Shown here in pieces: positions 1-7,567 of a stretch of 32,531 bases of DNA; positions within the stretch are counted from its first letter, which is position 1; each line of letters opens with the position of its first letter. The DNA comes from Caulobacterales bacterium (GTDB lineage: Bacteria; Pseudomonadota; Alphaproteobacteria; Caulobacterales; Caulobacteraceae), in the NCBI GenBank assembly GCA_016234625.1, contig JACRBD010000209.1, positions 1 to 32,531 of the forward strand, written 5' to 3'. Below the pieces are notes generated by a model. The model worked only from the letters and a program-made list of their open reading frames with translations. It searched no databases and was not told the origin of the DNA. The position numbers were made by a program, and so were the translations under genes.

Positions 1-1
1 T

Positions 2-253
2 GAAGTTTCCTATGCTGTCTACATGACCCACTTGCCCGTCGATATCGCCTACTTCCACGCGCTCGATCGCCTCGCACCGGGGCTCAGCGGGCCGGCTGCA
101 TGGCTGGCCTGGTCGGGCGTGTTCGTCGCTACATTGCTGGTGTCGATCGCAATCTACCATCTGGTCGAACGACCGGCGCGCGGGTGGATGAGAGCGCATG
201 ACCCGTTCCTCGCACGCGCCCCATCAGAACCTGACCATGACCCCATTATCTGA
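2..253 (+). CDS. Acyltransferase family 3 (OafA/YrhL-like), C-terminal fragment
   Basis: The reading frame is open to the left edge of the window, so only about 83 C-terminal residues are visible. The start SYAVYMTHLPVD resembles the SYslYLwH segment of the last transmembrane helices of acyltransferase-3 proteins. A hydrophobic helix (about WSGVFVATLLVSIAIYHL) follows, and then the family-typical ending YHLVERPARGW. These integral membrane enzymes transfer acetyl or other acyl groups to surface sugars or exopolysaccharide; the substrate cannot be inferred from this tail. The next gene overlaps its 3' end in another frame, which suggests cotranscription. Confidence is in the family, not in any specific role. 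Confidence 0.7.
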   Translation, partial: EVSYAVYMTHLPVDIAYFHALDRLAPGLSGPAAWLAWSGVFVATLLVSIAIYHLVERPARGWMRAHDPFLARAPSEPDHDPII

Positions 254-905
254 CGAGCGATGGCCTGGGACGACCGATGTGTGGAAGGCGGTAGCCGCGC
301 ACGTGGCCTTGCCGATCGGTCCGCGCGTGATCATGCTGGTGGTCGCGGCGATTGTCATCGCGACGTCCGGCTACGGCGACGCGGCGCTGGCGGGTGACTG
401 GCGATACATGCTCAGCCCGCCTCAAACGCTCGCGCAGGTCGAGCGCGAGGTGGCCGCTCGTTATCGCGACGTCGGTCAGATCACAGTCGGGGAGCTTGCG
501 ACGCTCCGGTCTCGCCAGACGCCCCTGTTGCTGGTCGATGTACGGGAAGCCGATGAGTTCGCCGTAAGCCGGCTCAGCGGCGCCGTGCGCATCGATCCGG
601 ACACCTCGGTCAGCGATGCAGGGTCAATGCTGTCCGGATCCGCCAGAGGTCGGGTGGTCGTCCTCTATTGTTCGGTCGGCCAGAGAAGCTCCGCGATGGC
701 CCGTCGTATTCAGGGGATGTTGATCGAACGCGGCGCGTTAAACGTCTTGAACCTCAGGGGCGGCATATTCGCCTGGCACAATGCCGGCCTTCCGCTGGCA
801 AATGCCTCCGGCGCGACGCGATACGTTCACCCTTTCAGCGGGCAGTGGCGAAGCCTGTTGATCCATCCGGACCTGGCGTCGCCAACGCCGCTGCAGGCGC
901 CGTGA
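198..905 (+). CDS. Membrane-anchored rhodanese-like sulfurtransferase
   Basis: A 235-residue protein with one hydrophobic segment (about residues 42-57) followed by a rhodanese domain (about 94-200). The domain shows LLVDVREADEF near 111-121, the active-site loop YCSVGQRSS with the predicted persulfide cysteine at residue 158, and the closing LRGGIFAWHNAGLPL. Rhodaneses carry sulfur as a cysteine persulfide or act in sulfide and cyanide handling. The anchor places this one at the inner membrane, with the domain probably periplasmic. The start is uncertain: ATG at 198 overlaps the upstream gene by 56 nt, while an in-frame ATG at 237 would shorten the protein by 13 residues and reduce the overlap. 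The roughly 35-residue extension after the domain has no motif I recognise. Confidence 0.8.
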   Translation: MTRSSHAPHQNLTMTPLSDERWPGTTDVWKAVAAHVALPIGPRVIMLVVAAIVIATSGYGDAALAGDWRYMLSPPQTLAQVEREVAARYRDVGQITVGELATLRSRQTPLLLVDVREADEFAVSRLSGAVRIDPDTSVSDAGSMLSGSARGRVVVLYCSVGQRSSAMARRIQGMLIERGALNVLNLRGGIFAWHNAGLPLANASGATRYVHPFSGQWRSLLIHPDLASPTPLQAP

Positions 906-956
906 TGTTGCCGGCCTACCGCCACCTGGAGGATCGCCCGCCCGCTGCAGCCGGCT

Positions 957-1556
957 CTATGGGCCTGCCTTTATCGGGCTAGGCCGCGAGGCCTCGAGCA
1001 TGATCGCCAGCTCCTCGGCCGCGTTTTCAATCGCGGATCCGCTGCGCTCGACTCGGGACTGTATCAGGGCGCCCTGAAGCGTTGAGACACACAGGACGGC
1101 CAGGCGTTCCGCCCGCGCGGGCGTGAATCCATCGGCAGCCAGCTTTTCGCGCAGGATGCCGAGGCGCGCCGAATAAACCCTGCGCCCGGCCTCGGAAACG
1201 TCACGGTAGCGCGGCGCGAGCTCAAGCAGGACCGTGGAGATCGGACAGCCGTCCCGAAATCCAGATTTGCGCATCCATCCCGAATATAGCCGTGCGTGCG
1301 CCCGCATCATGTCCGCGGTCGACTTCTGTTTACTCGCCAGCTCGACCATCGTTGTAATCACGCGCCGCCCGGCCTCTTCCACCGCCGCGACGGCGATGGA
1401 GGTCTTTCCGGCGGGAAAGTAATAGTAGAGCGATCCCTTCGGAGCGCCGCTGGCATCGACAATGTCGTTAAGGCCCGTGCCGGCGTAACCCTGTCGCCGA
1501 AACAGTGTCACGGCCGCATTCACGATGGGATCTCGATGCTTGGCTTTCGCCGCCAT
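957..1556 (-). CDS. TetR/AcrR family transcriptional repressor (LmrA/YxaF-like)
   Basis: A 199-residue regulator. The N-terminal helix-turn-helix domain (about residues 8-55) has the TetR pattern: AAVTLFRRQGYAGTGLNDIV, then GAPKGSLYYYFPAGKTSI. The ligand-binding half contains GCPISTVLLELAP, which is typical of the LmrA/YxaF-like C-terminal group. It is transcribed away from the crotonase gene at 1653, and the 96-bp gap contains a 16-bp candidate operator (1592-1607). The usual logic for such a pair is that the repressor controls both itself and the divergent gene, with an acyl-CoA or xenobiotic as inducer; that is inference. The start ATG at 1556 gives a complete DNA-binding domain. Confidence 0.88.
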   Translation of the reverse strand: MAAKAKHRDPIVNAAVTLFRRQGYAGTGLNDIVDASGAPKGSLYYYFPAGKTSIAVAAVEEAGRRVITTMVELASKQKSTADMMRAHARLYSGWMRKSGFRDGCPISTVLLELAPRYRDVSEAGRRVYSARLGILREKLAADGFTPARAERLAVLCVSTLQGALIQSRVERSGSAIENAAEELAIMLEASRPSPIKAGP

Positions 1557-1591
1557 GGGAGTCTCCGCCAGGAAAAATTTTGCATGGGAAT

Positions 1592-1607
1592 TATATTGAT
1601 CGGTCTA
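1592..1607. promoter_or_regulatory. Candidate TetR-family operator
   Basis: The 16-mer tatattGATCGGTCTA matches 13 of 16 positions of the palindrome TAGACCGATCGGTCTA, which resembles the TAGACC/GGTCTA half-sites known for NemR- and LmrA-type TetR regulators. The right half is intact and the left half is degenerate. It lies between the divergent tetR (start 1556) and crotonase (start 1653) genes, where an autoregulatory operator is expected. Confidence 0.45.
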
Positions 1608-1652
1608 CATCAAACTATCAACGTCTCGCGAAAGGCAAAGCGCGAGGGATTG

Positions 1653-2402
1653 ATGTCTGAGCAACTCGAATACCGTTTCGACGACGGCGTCGCCACGATC
1701 ACCATGAACGATAGCAAGGCGAACGTGATGTCGACCCGGATGCTGAGCGACCTTGGTGCGGCGTTTGACAAGGCCCAGCGGGACCAAGCCATCGTCGTCC
1801 TGCGTTCCTCGCTCAAGGGGATCTTCTCGGCCGGATTCGACCTCAAGGTCTTTGCGACAAATGACCCGGAACGGAGCCTGGAGATGGTCAAGGCGGGCGC
1901 CGAGCTCGCCTTGCGGCTGTTGACCTTTCCCTTTCCAACCATCGGCGTCATGGAGGGCGACGCCTTCCCCATGGGGGCTTTTCTGCTCCTTGCATGCGAT
2001 GTGCGCGTCGCCGCGCGCGGGCCATCCCGGATTGGCCTCAACGAGGTTGCGATCGGGATCTCGCCGCCTGGATTTGCGATCGAACTGGCGCGCAGCCGGG
2101 TTCAACCCGCGTGGTTGAGCCGCACAGTAACGCTTGGGGAGATGTTCGGACCCGACGAAGCCGCCGTGGCCGGGTTTCTGGATCGGGTAGTTCCTCCGTC
2201 CGCGGTCGATGAAACGGTCAACGAGATTGTCTCGGCGCTAAGGACGCTTCATGGACCATCTCACACGCTCGCCAAAAGGCGATTGAGGCATCCGACGGAA
2301 GTCGCCATGCGTAAGGTGATCGACCGGGAACTAACGCTCGACGCTTATGTGGCGTCGTCTGCCGCGAGGACCGCCGTGGCCCGGCCTGGGGCCAGCCGCT
2401 AG
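1653..2402 (+). CDS. Enoyl-CoA hydratase/isomerase (crotonase) family protein
   Basis: The protein has 249 residues from the ATG at 1653, which follows a GAGGGA Shine-Dalgarno. The open frame extends further upstream, but that part overlaps tetR and is not coding. The crotonase fold shows in the N-terminal FDDGVATITMND strand, in IFSAGFDLKVF (oxyanion-hole loop) and in the second oxyanion segment MEGDAFPMGAFLLLACDVRVA. That second segment normally reads G.a.GgG; here the glycines are partly replaced (DAFPMGA). The two catalytic glutamates of classical hydratases are not clearly present where expected, so the reaction could be hydratase, isomerase or hydrolase. The cytoplasmic substrate is an acyl-CoA by family. 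It is probably controlled by the divergent TetR protein. Confidence 0.82.
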   Translation: MSEQLEYRFDDGVATITMNDSKANVMSTRMLSDLGAAFDKAQRDQAIVVLRSSLKGIFSAGFDLKVFATNDPERSLEMVKAGAELALRLLTFPFPTIGVMEGDAFPMGAFLLLACDVRVAARGPSRIGLNEVAIGISPPGFAIELARSRVQPAWLSRTVTLGEMFGPDEAAVAGFLDRVVPPSAVDETVNEIVSALRTLHGPSHTLAKRRLRHPTEVAMRKVIDRELTLDAYVASSAARTAVARPGASR

Positions 2403-2650
2403 AGTGAAGGCGCTGCGGAACCCGCCGTCGGTCGTTGCCATTCGACTGAAGGCTGCGCTCTGGCACGGGCGCCACCTGCTTCGCACGCAGCGCCGCGCCG
2501 ACGTCAAATTACATTGTGCGGTCACTCCTGGGGCCTCCAATGTCGGGGATCAAGAACCCATCTTCAAAATCAGGTCGCGGAGAGAGTCGACGTCAGGATA
2601 TTCTACGATAGTATCCACCAAGAATAATCGAGTAACTCTGATCTAGAATT

Positions 2651-2708
2651 GGGTCTTTGATAGGCGTGACCCTCAAAAATGGGTCCCGAAAGATAGCGTC
2701 ACCACACA
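2651..2708 (-). mobile_element. Possible solitary IS21-family terminus
   Basis: Read on the minus strand from 2708, the sequence starts TGTGTGGTGACGC and contains two imperfect copies, about 31 nt apart, of a unit of the form GGTsACGC.TATC...GACCCA. Their plus-strand copies begin GGGTCTTTGATAG at 2651 and GGGTCCCGAAAGATAG at 2681. A TGT start followed by repeated GTGAC/GACCC units is typical of IS21-family ends, where the repeats are transposase binding sites. No istA or istB coding sequence or matching opposite end is present, so this would be a remnant. Recognition is by pattern only. Confidence 0.35.
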
Positions 2709-2797
2709 AATGTCATGCAGGTTATTTTCATCAATTCAATCAACGCCTCAATATTATGTCGGCTTGTGGGTTTGTATGGGTCACGGTATTGACGTAA

Positions 2798-2831
2798 AAG
2801 CACCCGCAAAAACAAAATATTGCGGGCGCTT
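2798..2831. terminator. Hairpin, possible bidirectional terminator
   Basis: Arms AAGCACCCGCAA (2798-2809) and TTGCGGGCGCTT (2820-2831) pair over 12 positions with a single A/G mismatch, around a 10-nt A-rich loop. Read on the minus strand the stem is followed by TTTTAC, as in a rho-independent terminator; on the plus strand the T run is short. No gene ends immediately beside it, so its function is unclear. Confidence 0.35.
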
Positions 2832-3136
2832 AAGTAATCGAGTGGGAGTGAGGGGCGGCGGGCATGCGTGGGCGACCTCGGGTGAGGGGCTTTGTCGACG
2901 ACAGGGCGACTTTAGCCAGCTGACCCGATCTGCTCGACCCGGAGCTCTACGGTAGTAGGCTTACGGAGATGGCGGCCACGGACGCCTTTTGGGGGCAACC
3001 CGGCCGCGAGTGGTCCAGTCTCTGGAAGGCTTGCTTCGCGCATTCTCCGCCCAACCCGCATCGAGACTTGCCGGTATCGCCGGGATCGTGTCCATCCGAA
3101 TCCAGGCGCTCGGCAGGCTCAGCCCGCGGCGAATAA

Positions 3137-4576
3137 ATGTCAGGGTCGGACCACCGGACGGTGCGCCGGATAGTGCGAATGACGACAAATGCCCTATCCT
3201 CGCTTGTTGGGTCGTCCTGCCTGGGCTCCGTCAAACATCGGGCATGGTGGGCCGAGCCCGCCGCGGACTACGAGCGGAGAATGACCTTGGGGGCATTGAT
3301 CGGAGCCGAGTTGCTGAACAGGGGGTGCTTCTGCATCACCCTTGATCGCCAGGCCCTGGAAAAGTCGCTGGATCAGGAAGCCGGGGCCGCGGGTTTCGCG
3401 GCGAGCCTGGCTCGCTCTCATCCGCTGCTGTTTTCAAATGTGCCGGTGTTCGTGCCGGCCGAGACTATGGCCGAGATGGCGCGGGTGGTGACGGCGGTCG
3501 AGGCCGCCGCCCTGTTGCCTGGATACCGGGACGCGGCCCTGGCGTGGGCGCCGGCTATTGCTCAGGAAGAGTTCGGCCCCCTCGGCGCCCTCATGGGCTA
3601 CGACTTTCACGTCACGCCGGAGGGACCTCGGCTGATCGAGGTGAACACCAACGCCGGCGGCGCCTTTCTCAACGCCATATTGGCGCGGGCCCAGAGCGCC
3701 TGCTGCGCCGAGGTTCTCGCGCCGTTCGACATTCGTCCCTCGGAGGGCTTCGGAGACCGCATCGCCGACATGTTCGTCGCCGAGTGGCGGCGTCAGGGGC
3801 GACCCGGTCGGCCGGCGACGATCGCCATCATCGACGATCAGCCGGAGGACCAGCATCTCTATCCGGAATTCCGGCTGGCCAAGGCTCTGCTGGAGTCGCG
3901 GGGGTTCAGGGCCGTCATCGCCGACCCGGGCGATCTGACCTTGGCCGGGAGCCGCGTGACGATCGGCGGGGAGCCCATCGATCTTGTCTACAACCGGCTT
4001 GTCGACTTCGCTCTCGACCAGCCGCGGCACGCCGTGTTGCGGGCCGCGTACCAGGCGGGCGCGGTGGTGGTGACGCCAAGTCCCAGGATCCATGCCCTGC
4101 TGGCCGACAAGCGCAATCTGATGCTCCTGTCCGACGCGGACCGCCTCCGGCGCTGGGGGCTGCCGCAAGACGAGGTGGCGCTTCTCGACGCCGCCGTGCC
4201 GAAGACCACGATCGTCACGGCCGCCAACGCCGACGACCTCTGGCGGGACCGGCGGCGGCTGTTCTTCAAGCCGGCCGGCGGTCACGGCAGCAAGGCCGCT
4301 TACCGGGGCGACAAGATCACCCGCGGGGTCTGGGACGACATCCTCGCCGGCGCCTATGTGGCGCAGACCTATGCGGCCCCTGGACCGCGCGCGATTGAGC
4401 ACGAAGGCGCGCGAACCGATCTGAAGGTCGATGTGCGGCTCTACACCTATGCCGGGGTTGTCTTGCTGGCGGCGGCGCGCCTCTACCAGGGGCAGACCAC
4501 CAATATGCGAACGCCGGGCGGCGGCTTCGCGCCGGTTCTGGAAGTTCCCGCCGCCCTGACGGCCGCCTGTACCTGA
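3137..4576 (+). CDS. ATP-grasp-like protein of unknown substrate
   Basis: This 479-residue protein resembles ATP-grasp and glutathionylspermidine-synthase-like ligases in motif order, but I do not recognise a named family. Visible elements are RLIEVNTNAGGAFLNA (about 165-180); a Rossmann-like stretch TIAIIDDQPEDQHLYPE (about 228-244); DLVYNRLVDFAL (about 282-293) and DKRNLMLLSD (about 324-333); a glycine-rich nucleotide loop FFKPAGGHGSKAAYRG (about 376-391); and DLKVDVRLYTYAG (about 428-440) before NMRTPGGGFAPV. The EVN and NR.VDF motifs plus a late glycine-rich loop suggest a circularly permuted ATP-grasp fold that joins a carboxylate to an amine or thiol. The start is uncertain (ATG 3137 or in-frame ATG 3179; neither has a clear Shine-Dalgarno). 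It is cytoplasmic and precedes the phosphoketolase-like operon by about 600 bases. Confidence 0.6.
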   Translation: MSGSDHRTVRRIVRMTTNALSSLVGSSCLGSVKHRAWWAEPAADYERRMTLGALIGAELLNRGCFCITLDRQALEKSLDQEAGAAGFAASLARSHPLLFSNVPVFVPAETMAEMARVVTAVEAAALLPGYRDAALAWAPAIAQEEFGPLGALMGYDFHVTPEGPRLIEVNTNAGGAFLNAILARAQSACCAEVLAPFDIRPSEGFGDRIADMFVAEWRRQGRPGRPATIAIIDDQPEDQHLYPEFRLAKALLESRGFRAVIADPGDLTLAGSRVTIGGEPIDLVYNRLVDFALDQPRHAVLRAAYQAGAVVVTPSPRIHALLADKRNLMLLSDADRLRRWGLPQDEVALLDAAVPKTTIVTAANADDLWRDRRRLFFKPAGGHGSKAAYRGDKITRGVWDDILAGAYVAQTYAAPGPRAIEHEGARTDLKVDVRLYTYAGVVLLAAARLYQGQTTNMRTPGGGFAPVLEVPAALTAACT

Positions 4577-4661
4577 ACAGGCTGAATTCTCGTCCGGACG
4601 CGGCGGAGGAACGCGTGCGCGGCCGTTGGCCTCCGCACGCGCCTAGCGGGCACTCGAACCC

Positions 4662-4985
4662 CTACTGAGGCGTGGGCGCCTGCGCCATCATCCCCGCGCA
4701 TTTCTTGTGCATGGCTTCCATCTCGTCCTTGGTCAGCGGCTTGCCTCCCGGCCAGGTCGGAGCGCCGGTCTTGTCGCGGCCATGGTCGTGGGGCGCCGCC
4801 TTGGGGGCCATCTGATCGCCCATGACGGCCTTGCACATGTCGTGCATCTGCGCGTCGGTGAGCGGTGCGACGGCGGGGGCGGGCGTCGCGGTGGCCGGAT
4901 CGGCCGGGTGATGGGGATCCTGCGCCAGCGCGGGCGCGGCCATCAGCAAGGCGGCGCTGGCGGCCGCCATCAACAGAGTTCTCAT
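4662..4985 (-). CDS. Small periplasmic His/Met/Cys-containing protein
   Basis: A 107-residue protein with a clear Sec signal peptide ending in APALAQ (cleavage near residue 21). The mature part is rich in Pro, His, Met and Asp. It has two short helical segments with metal-ligand residues, LTDAQMHDMCKAVMGDQM and MEAMHKKCAGMM, separated by a His-containing linker. Such content suggests copper or other soft-metal binding in the periplasm, which fits the copper genes further right, but no named family was recognised. A GGAG Shine-Dalgarno precedes the ATG. It is transcribed divergently from the phosphoketolase-like gene, with 197 bp between the starts. Confidence 0.7.
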   Translation of the reverse strand: MRTLLMAAASAALLMAAPALAQDPHHPADPATATPAPAVAPLTDAQMHDMCKAVMGDQMAPKAAPHDHGRDKTGAPTWPGGKPLTKDEMEAMHKKCAGMMAQAPTPQ

Positions 4986-4996
4986 TCTCGGGTCTC

Positions 4997-5010
4997 CTGA
5001 TCGCGCTCAA
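4997..5010. promoter_or_regulatory. Weak FNR/FixK-like site
   Basis: CTGATCGCGCTCAA matches the FNR/FixK consensus TTGAT-N4-ATCAA at 8 of 10 fixed positions. It lies in the divergent region between the small periplasmic gene and the phosphoketolase-like gene, 173 nt upstream of the latter's start. It also overlaps the ribosome binding site region of the minus-strand gene, which weakens the case. It would fit oxygen control of the fermentation genes, but the match is imperfect. Confidence 0.22.
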
Positions 5011-5182
5011 TCAGCGCTGCCGGATATGACGCGTTCGGCGCGGATCATTACGGGTGGCGGGACGCCAGCGACGCCGCTCGGAGCGTTGGCCGCGCTGTAA
5101 GAGTTCTCCGTCGGCGACGTCATTCCTTTCTGTTGGCCGTGGGCGCCGTGGCGCAGGTGCGGCCCGTTTGAAGGGCGTTCTT

Positions 5183-7567
5183 ATGACAGAGCTTTGGGTC
5201 GATCAGTGGAGGCCAGGCTACGGACCACTGCGGCGTGAAGCGGCGACAGTTGAGCGCGTCGAGGCCCTCGCGGCGCGCCTTGTGAAACGTGGCGCCTGGC
5301 CGGATGAGGAGACTGTCTACCGGGTCCTCGCCGCCGCCGATCGGCTGGCCAGCGCGGCGATGTGGGTTGTTGGGCACATGACCTACGCCCGAAAGGTGGA
5401 CCTGAGCGGGGTTCCGCTGGCGGCCGAGGCGTTCAAGACCGTCCCCGAGGGTCATATGGGCGGTTCGCTGAACATGGTCCCGGCCTTCGTCGGCTATCTC
5501 GCCGCCAATGTGCTGTCGGGAAAGACGCGCTCCTGGATCATGGGGCAGGGCCACTGCGTGGCGGCGATCGAGGCGGTCAACGCCCTGACCGGCGATGTTT
5601 CGCCGATGCAGAAGGGTCGCTACGACCGCACCGAGACCGGCCTCTCGCAACTGGTCTCCGACTTCTATTCCTACGCTATCGGCGCCGATGGGCGGCCCTC
5701 CGTTCCACTCGGCAGCCATGCCGGTCCGAATACGGCCGGGGCCGTTTCCGAGGGCGGCTACCTGGGTTTCGCCGAAGTCCAATACGTCCACATGCCCTTG
5801 GTCGGCGAGAGCCTGGTCGCGTTCCTCAGCGACGGCGCATTCGAGGAGCAGCGGGGGTCGGACTGGTCGCCGCGCTGGTGGCGCGCCGAGGACAGCGGCC
5901 TGACCGTTCCGATCATGATCCTCAACGGCCGGCGGATCGAGGAGCGGACCGCGATCGCCCAGGATGGCGGCGCGAGCTGGCTAGAGCAGCATCTGCGGCT
6001 CAGCGGGTTCGATCCTTTCACCATCGACGGCCACGACCCGGCCGCCTTCGCCTGGGCCATCCTCGAGGCGGAGGAAGGGCTCAAGCGGTTCACCAGCGAC
6101 CCTGCGCGAACCTATCCGGCGCCGATGCCCTATGTCATCGCCAAGGCGATCAAGGGCTTTGGATTTCCGGGCGCCGGAACCAACGCCGCCCACAATCTAC
6201 CGCTGGGCAAGAGCCCGCGCGTCGATGAGGACGCCCGGGCGGCCTTCAATGCCGCGGCGACGGCGCTGTTCGTTCCGGCGGATGAGCTCCAGGCGGCTAT
6301 CGGCGTACTTCAACCTCACGCCTTGCAACACCGTCCGTGTGAGAGCGACCATCCGAGCGCCAACCGCCGGCCGACGGACCCGGTTCGGCCGCTACCGCTG
6401 TGGTCGGCCGAGGCTCGCTCGCCCATGGACGCCCTGGACGCCTGGTTCGTGGCGTTCATCGACGCCAATCCCAATCTGCGTCCAAGGGTAGGCAATCCCG
6501 ACGAGCTGCGCAGCAACAGCATGGGGCGCACCTTGGACCGGCTCAGGCACCGGGTGAACGCGCCCGAGCCCGGCGTGCCGGAGGCGATCGACGGCGCGGT
6601 GATCACCGCGCTCAACGAGGAGGCCGTCGCCGGCGCGGCGCTGGGCAACAAGGGCGGGCTCAACCTGATCGTCAGCTACGAGGCCTTCGCCGTGAAGATG
6701 CTGGGCGGGCTGCGCCAGGAAATCGTCTTCGCCCGCCGGCAAAAGGAGGTCGGCGCGGCGCCGGGTTGGATCGCCATCCCGCTCGTCGCGACCTCCCACA
6801 CCTGGGAGAATTCCAAGAACGAGCAGTCGCACCAGGATCCGACCCTGGCGGAAGCCCTGCTCGGCGAGATGTCCGACACCGCCCGCGTGCTCTTCCCGAT
6901 CGATGCCGATAGCGCCGTGGCCGCCTTGCGAGGGCTTTACGGCGAGCGCGGGCAGATCGGCTGCCTGGTGACGCCCAAACGCGTCCTCCCTAACCGCCTC
7001 GATGGCGCTCAGGCCCAGGCTCTCTTCGACACCGGCGCCGTCCTCCTCTGTGGCGACCCGGCGACGGCGGAGGTGCAGTTCGTCGCCGTGGGCGCCTATC
7101 AGGTCGAGGAGGCCCTGAAGGCTCACGCCCGGGTTTCGGCGCGCGGCCGGCGCAGCTGCGTCACCGCCGTGCTGGAGCCCGGGCGGTTCCGAGAACCGCG
7201 AGACGAGATAGAGGCGGCCTTCGTCGTCGATGAGGCGGGTCTGAAGGCCCTTTTTCCCGCTGGCCTGCCGCGCGTGATCCTCAGCCATACCCGACCCGAA
7301 CCCATGATCGGCCTGTTGCGGCGGATTGATGAAGGACCGGGGCGCACCAGGGCCCTTGGCTACATCAGCCGGGGCGGGACGCTGGACGTTTCCGGGATGC
7401 TGTTCGCCAACCGCTGCACTTGGGCGCACGCGGTCGGCGCGGCGGCCGACCTGCTCGAAACCGACAAATCGACCATCCTTGAGGCCGTGGAGATCGCCGC
7501 GATCGAAGGCCGCCATCATCCCCGTGTCCTGGCGGGGGAAACCGAACCGAAGAGGAAGACAACGTGA
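5183..7567 (+). CDS. Divergent phosphoketolase-like ThDP enzyme
   Basis: The protein has 794 residues from the ATG at 5183, which follows AAGGG at a spacing of 8; upstream in-frame codons look noncoding. It aligns by eye to Xfp phosphoketolase (pentose or fructose phosphate plus Pi to acetyl phosphate) over its whole length. Correspondences: EGHMGGSLN (89-97) for LGHWGTTPGLN; MGQGHCVA (120-127) for GPGHGGP; SEGGYLGF (189-196); SDGAFEEQ (216-223) for the ThDP motif GDGEAETG; PIMILNG (243-249) for PILHLNG; NEEAVAGAALGNKGGLNLIVSYEAF (478-502); SHTWENSKNEQSHQDP (538-553) for SHT..DHNGFTHQDP. Several motif residues differ, so the substrate or reaction may differ; some databases give such proteins pentose-phosphate epimerase names. 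Its GTGA stop/start overlap couples it to the nuclease gene. Confidence 0.8.
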   Translation: MTELWVDQWRPGYGPLRREAATVERVEALAARLVKRGAWPDEETVYRVLAAADRLASAAMWVVGHMTYARKVDLSGVPLAAEAFKTVPEGHMGGSLNMVPAFVGYLAANVLSGKTRSWIMGQGHCVAAIEAVNALTGDVSPMQKGRYDRTETGLSQLVSDFYSYAIGADGRPSVPLGSHAGPNTAGAVSEGGYLGFAEVQYVHMPLVGESLVAFLSDGAFEEQRGSDWSPRWWRAEDSGLTVPIMILNGRRIEERTAIAQDGGASWLEQHLRLSGFDPFTIDGHDPAAFAWAILEAEEGLKRFTSDPARTYPAPMPYVIAKAIKGFGFPGAGTNAAHNLPLGKSPRVDEDARAAFNAAATALFVPADELQAAIGVLQPHALQHRPCESDHPSANRRPTDPVRPLPLWSAEARSPMDALDAWFVAFIDANPNLRPRVGNPDELRSNSMGRTLDRLRHRVNAPEPGVPEAIDGAVITALNEEAVAGAALGNKGGLNLIVSYEAFAVKMLGGLRQEIVFARRQKEVGAAPGWIAIPLVATSHTWENSKNEQSHQDPTLAEALLGEMSDTARVLFPIDADSAVAALRGLYGERGQIGCLVTPKRVLPNRLDGAQAQALFDTGAVLLCGDPATAEVQFVAVGAYQVEEALKAHARVSARGRRSCVTAVLEPGRFREPRDEIEAAFVVDEAGLKALFPAGLPRVILSHTRPEPMIGLLRRIDEGPGRTRALGYISRGGTLDVSGMLFANRCTWAHAVGAAADLLETDKSTILEAVEIAAIEGRHHPRVLAGETEPKRKTT

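Larger units (their letters stand above)
2403..3136. other. Gene-poor stretch with an AT-richer core
   Basis: No convincing coding region was found here. Short open frames exist on both strands but none has a recognisable domain or a good ribosome binding site. The part from about 2560 to 2835 is visibly richer in A and T than the flanks. It holds a two-copy repeat resembling an insertion-sequence end (2651-2708) and a hairpin (2798-2831). Bases 2840-3136 return to high GC and show nothing I can name. Confidence 0.5.

Noticed and set aside
1596-1613. TTGAT-N8-ATCAA resembling an FNR/FixK site
   Set aside because: The spacer is 8 nt instead of 4, so an FNR-type dimer would not fit; the overlapping TetR-like operator is a better explanation.
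2710-2955. An 81-codon open frame in the gene-poor stretch
   Set aside because: It has no ribosome binding site, no domain, and runs across the hairpin at 2798-2831.
3434-4402. A 322-codon open frame on the minus strand
   Set aside because: It is antisense to the ATP-grasp-like gene, has low-complexity Arg/Gly/His composition and no recognisable motif.
5054-5182. A 5' extension of the phosphoketolase-like frame
   Set aside because: The extension is Arg/Gly/Ser-rich and unlike any phosphoketolase N-terminus; ATG 5183 has a proper Shine-Dalgarno.
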